A DNA stretch of 64,000 nucleotides from Marinibacterium profundimaris (GTDB lineage: Bacteria; Pseudomonadota; Alphaproteobacteria; Rhodobacterales; Rhodobacteraceae). Positions 62,051-64,000 of this stretch are shown here, piece after piece; the stretch's first letter is position 1; each line of letters begins with the position of its first letter. Under the pieces are notes generated by a model, which did not search any database, had not been told where the DNA came from, and saw nothing but the letters and a program-made list of their open reading frames with translations. Location: positions 186,001 to 250,000 of the forward strand of contig NZ_AQQR01000004.1 in assembly GCF_002210095.1 (NCBI RefSeq). Direction: 5' to 3'. The position numbers were made by a program, and so were the translations under genes.

Positions 62051-62482
62051 CAGGCGCGGCCCGGGGCCCCCGTCCGGGTGGCGGGGATGGGCGATGGGGC
62101 CAGGGTCATGTCGCGTCTCCAAAGCGATGCCGGATGGGGCGGCGGGGCGTCCGGACGATGCCGGACGGGGCGAAAGAGCGTCCGGACAATTCCGGACGCG
62201 GGATCGTGTCGCAGCCGGGCCGGGATGTCCATGCCGGACGCCCGGAAACACCGGCGCCGCGATGACGCAGTGCCCTGTTTTGACCCTGCTTCCCGGCCCG
62301 CGCTCTCTGCGCGGCATCCCACCCGCCCCCTGCCCCTGCGGCGCGACGCGGCCTTGCAACCGGGGGCCCTTGTGCCTTTCATGCGCCACGGGCAGGACGG
62401 CGGCGGCCCCCGCTGGCCTGCCCCCTGCCAATCGCGCCCGGCCGCCCGATGCGGCCCCGGCGCCGAAGAAAGGAGCCCCGGC
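62051..62482. other. Divergent control region, asnC to M20 deacetylase
   Basis: A 432-base region with no supported gene. The left third holds tandem palindromes given separately. A further GCCGGACGCCCGG half-site-like sequence lies near 62236. AAGGAG at 62470 serves the deacetylase. Confidence 0.5.
62130..62199. promoter_or_regulatory. Tandem 31-base operator-like repeats
   Basis: Two copies of CGTCCGG-N6-CCGGACG stand at 62148-62167 and 62179-62198, exactly 31 bases apart (about three helical turns). The second is a longer perfect palindrome, GCGTCCGGA-CAAT-TCCGGACGC. A third half site CCGGATG at 62130 is in the same 31-base register. The two full 31-base units are identical at 24 positions. 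The array is about 80-150 bases upstream of asnC, as expected for cooperative Lrp/AsnC octamer binding. Confidence 0.65.
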
Positions 62483-63658
62483 ATGGAACAGCTCGACACC
62501 ACGCGGGAGATACTCGGCGATCTGATCGCCTTCCCGACGATCTCGCACGACAGCAACCTCGAGATGATCTCTTACCTCGCCGCGCGGCTGGAAGCGGTGG
62601 GCGCACGGGTCGATGTGCTGCCCGATCCCTCGGGCACCAAGGCCAACCTGTTTGCCACCATCGGCCCGGACGCGCCGGGGGGCATCGTGCTGTCGGGCCA
62701 CAGCGATGTCGTCCCGGTCGAGGATCAGCCCTGGACCGTCGATCCCTTTTCGATGACGGCGCGCGACGGCCTGCTTTATGGCCGGGGCAGTTGCGACATG
62801 AAGGGGTTCATCGCGGCGACCGTCGCCATGGCGGGGCAGTTCGCCGGGCGCGATCTGCGGCGGCCGGTGCATTTCGCCTTCACCTATGACGAGGAAATCG
62901 GCTGTTTCGGCGCGCAGGCCCTGGCCGAGACGCTGGACCGCACCGGCATCTCTCCGGCGATGGCGATCATCGGCGAGCCGACAGAGATGCGCATCATCGA
63001 GGGGCACAAGGGCTGTTACGAATATTCCACCCATTTCAAGGGCACCGAGGGGCACGGATCGCAGCCCGAGCTGGGGGTGAACGCCGTCGAATACGCGGTG
63101 CGCTACGTCGCCCGGCTGCTGGAGCTGAAGGACGACCTGCGCGCCCGCGCCACGCCGCAATCGCGGTTTTCGCCGCCCTGGACGACGGTCAACGTCGGCG
63201 CGCTGACCGGGGGCATGGCGCATAACGTGATCGCCAGCAAGGCGCGCGTGGACTGGGAGATGCGGCCCGTCAGCGCCGAGGATGCGGATTACGTGAAAAG
63301 GCATCTGCGGGCGTATTGCGAGGATCACCTGCTGCCGGCGATGCAGGCGGTCGCGCCCGAGGCCTCGATCCTGACGGACGTGATCGGCGAGGTCGACGGG
63401 CTGCAGGTGGTCGACGACAACGCCGCGCGCGACCTGGTCGCCGCGCTGACCGGGTCGAATTCGACCGACGTGGTGTCCTTCGGGACCGAGGCGGGGATCT
63501 TCCAGGAGCGCGGGATGAATGTCGTGGTCTGCGGGCCGGGCTCCATCGCGCAGGCGCACCAGGCGGATGAATTCCTGTCCGAGGCGCAGCTGGCCGAGTG
63601 CCTGACGATGCTGGGCAAGCTGGCGAAGACGCTTGAGACGCCGAGGGCCGGCGCCTGA
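62483..63658 (+). CDS. M20 family deacetylase (acetylornithine deacetylase-like)
   Basis: A 391-residue zinc peptidase-fold enzyme of the ArgE/DapE group. Metal ligands lie in LSGHSDVVPV, GRGSCDMKGF, TYDEEIGC and IIGEPTEM, with the C-terminal His in GSIAQAHQADEF. Length and sequence fit acetylornithine deacetylase. Rhodobacterales usually make arginine by the ArgJ route, so a catabolic role on another N-acyl amino acid is possible. Start at 62483 behind AAGGAG. Confidence 0.9.
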   Translation: MEQLDTTREILGDLIAFPTISHDSNLEMISYLAARLEAVGARVDVLPDPSGTKANLFATIGPDAPGGIVLSGHSDVVPVEDQPWTVDPFSMTARDGLLYGRGSCDMKGFIAATVAMAGQFAGRDLRRPVHFAFTYDEEIGCFGAQALAETLDRTGISPAMAIIGEPTEMRIIEGHKGCYEYSTHFKGTEGHGSQPELGVNAVEYAVRYVARLLELKDDLRARATPQSRFSPPWTTVNVGALTGGMAHNVIASKARVDWEMRPVSAEDADYVKRHLRAYCEDHLLPAMQAVAPEASILTDVIGEVDGLQVVDDNAARDLVAALTGSNSTDVVSFGTEAGIFQERGMNVVVCGPGSIAQAHQADEFLSEAQLAECLTMLGKLAKTLETPRAGA

Positions 63659-63715
63659 GCAAAGCCGGGCCGGGACCGCAAGGGGACCGGACGGCCCGGA
63701 CCGGGGCGCATGCGC

Positions 63716-64000
63716 TCAGCCCATCACCCGCGCGCCGCCCGACACGCGCACGGGCGCACCTTTCGTGTCGTCCAGGTCCACCCGGATCAGCGAGGGGCTG
63801 CCCATGTCCTCGCCCTGGCGGATGGTGAAGGCGCCGCCATGGGGCCAGCCTGCGTCGCGCAGGTAGCCGGCGAAGGCCGCCGCCGCCGCGCCCGTCGCCG
63901 GATCCTCGAGCACCCCGCCCGAGGCGAAGGCGTTGCGCACGGCGAAGTCCTGCGCGCCTTCGATGAAGACCAGCATCACGGTGACCAGCCCGTGCCGCCG
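63716..64000 (-). CDS. PhzF family isomerase-like protein (5' end outside window)
   Basis: The frame is open to the last base, so only about 95 C-terminal residues are visible. They include VRNAFASGGVLEDPATGAAAA, the conserved C-terminal active-site region of PhzF (diaminopimelate-epimerase-like fold), followed by AGYLRDAG and FTIRQGEDMG. PhzF proteins isomerise varied small molecules; this one need not be linked to phenazines. It converges on the M20 deacetylase gene. Confidence 0.88.
   Translation of the reverse strand, partial: RRHGLVTVMLVFIEGAQDFAVRNAFASGGVLEDPATGAAAAAFAGYLRDAGWPHGGAFTIRQGEDMGSPSLIRVDLDDTKGAPVRVSGGARVMG

Overview
The window is high-GC chromosomal DNA from an alphaproteobacterium, most likely a member of Rhodobacterales (Rhodobacteraceae or Roseobacter group). 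The call rests on gene content and order: a pyrB / small membrane protein / pyrC-like / plsY block, rsmE and gshA on one strand diverging from ubiA, a malyl-CoA lyase (mcl1) of the type used in the ethylmalonyl-CoA pathway, a TIGR02300 acidic protein, and an asnC-ssd-atf module. I see no CRISPR array, rRNA, phage, transposon or insertion sequence. The window is mainly core and metabolic genes with some accessory interruptions. It contains one tRNA, tRNA-Ala(GGC).

Layout. 0-5 kb: moaB (cut by the window start), a metallophosphoesterase and a family 4-like uracil-DNA glycosylase on the minus strand, then pyrB, a small membrane protein, a dihydroorotase homologue lacking key metal ligands, and plsY on the plus strand. 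5-14 kb: a DUF805 protein, the minus-strand set rsmE / GNAT / membrane protein / gshA, divergent ubiA, an OmpA-like protein with a coiled-coil membrane partner, a sulfotransferase and a small protein made of 24-residue repeats. 14-24 kb: a phosphate permease, a Nudix hydrolase, an M29 aminopeptidase, a methyltransferase, then moaE, moaD, pgsA, a serine hydrolase and uvrC. 24-32 kb: a pteridine-reductase-like SDR, a CaCA exchanger, a tiny zinc-ribbon membrane protein, an S49 peptidase, an ABC-2 exporter, a CoxG-like protein, a DMT transporter and an aminotransferase.

32-42 kb is the most accessory-looking part. It holds a sensor kinase with a periplasmic binding domain, two response regulators, a secreted sulfatase, a secreted HAD hydrolase, an alpha/beta hydrolase without its nucleophile, a Gly/Asn-rich exported protein and the remains of an ATPase gene. 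42-55 kb: tRNA-Ala, TIGR02300 protein, YgjP-like metalloprotease, a GntR regulator with a clear operator, accA, a LysE exporter with a divergent Lrp regulator, mcl1, a D-amino-acid catabolic set (dgcN, dgcA, D-amino-acid aminotransferase), a LigB/DODA dioxygenase, DUF1244 and mprF. 55-64 kb: a GMC oxidoreductase, a TIM-barrel plus methylglyoxal-synthase fusion, atf, ssd and asnC, a divergent M20 deacetylase behind tandem 31-bp operator-like repeats, and the 3' part of a PhzF gene.

The observations most worth following up are the TIM-barrel/methylglyoxal-synthase fusion, the tandem palindromes between asnC and the M20 deacetylase, the D-glutamate gene set, two probable pseudoenzymes (the PyrC homologue and the alpha/beta hydrolase), the 24-residue repeat protein and a dispersed intergenic element present three times. 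All functional statements come from reading motifs and gene order; no database search was run.
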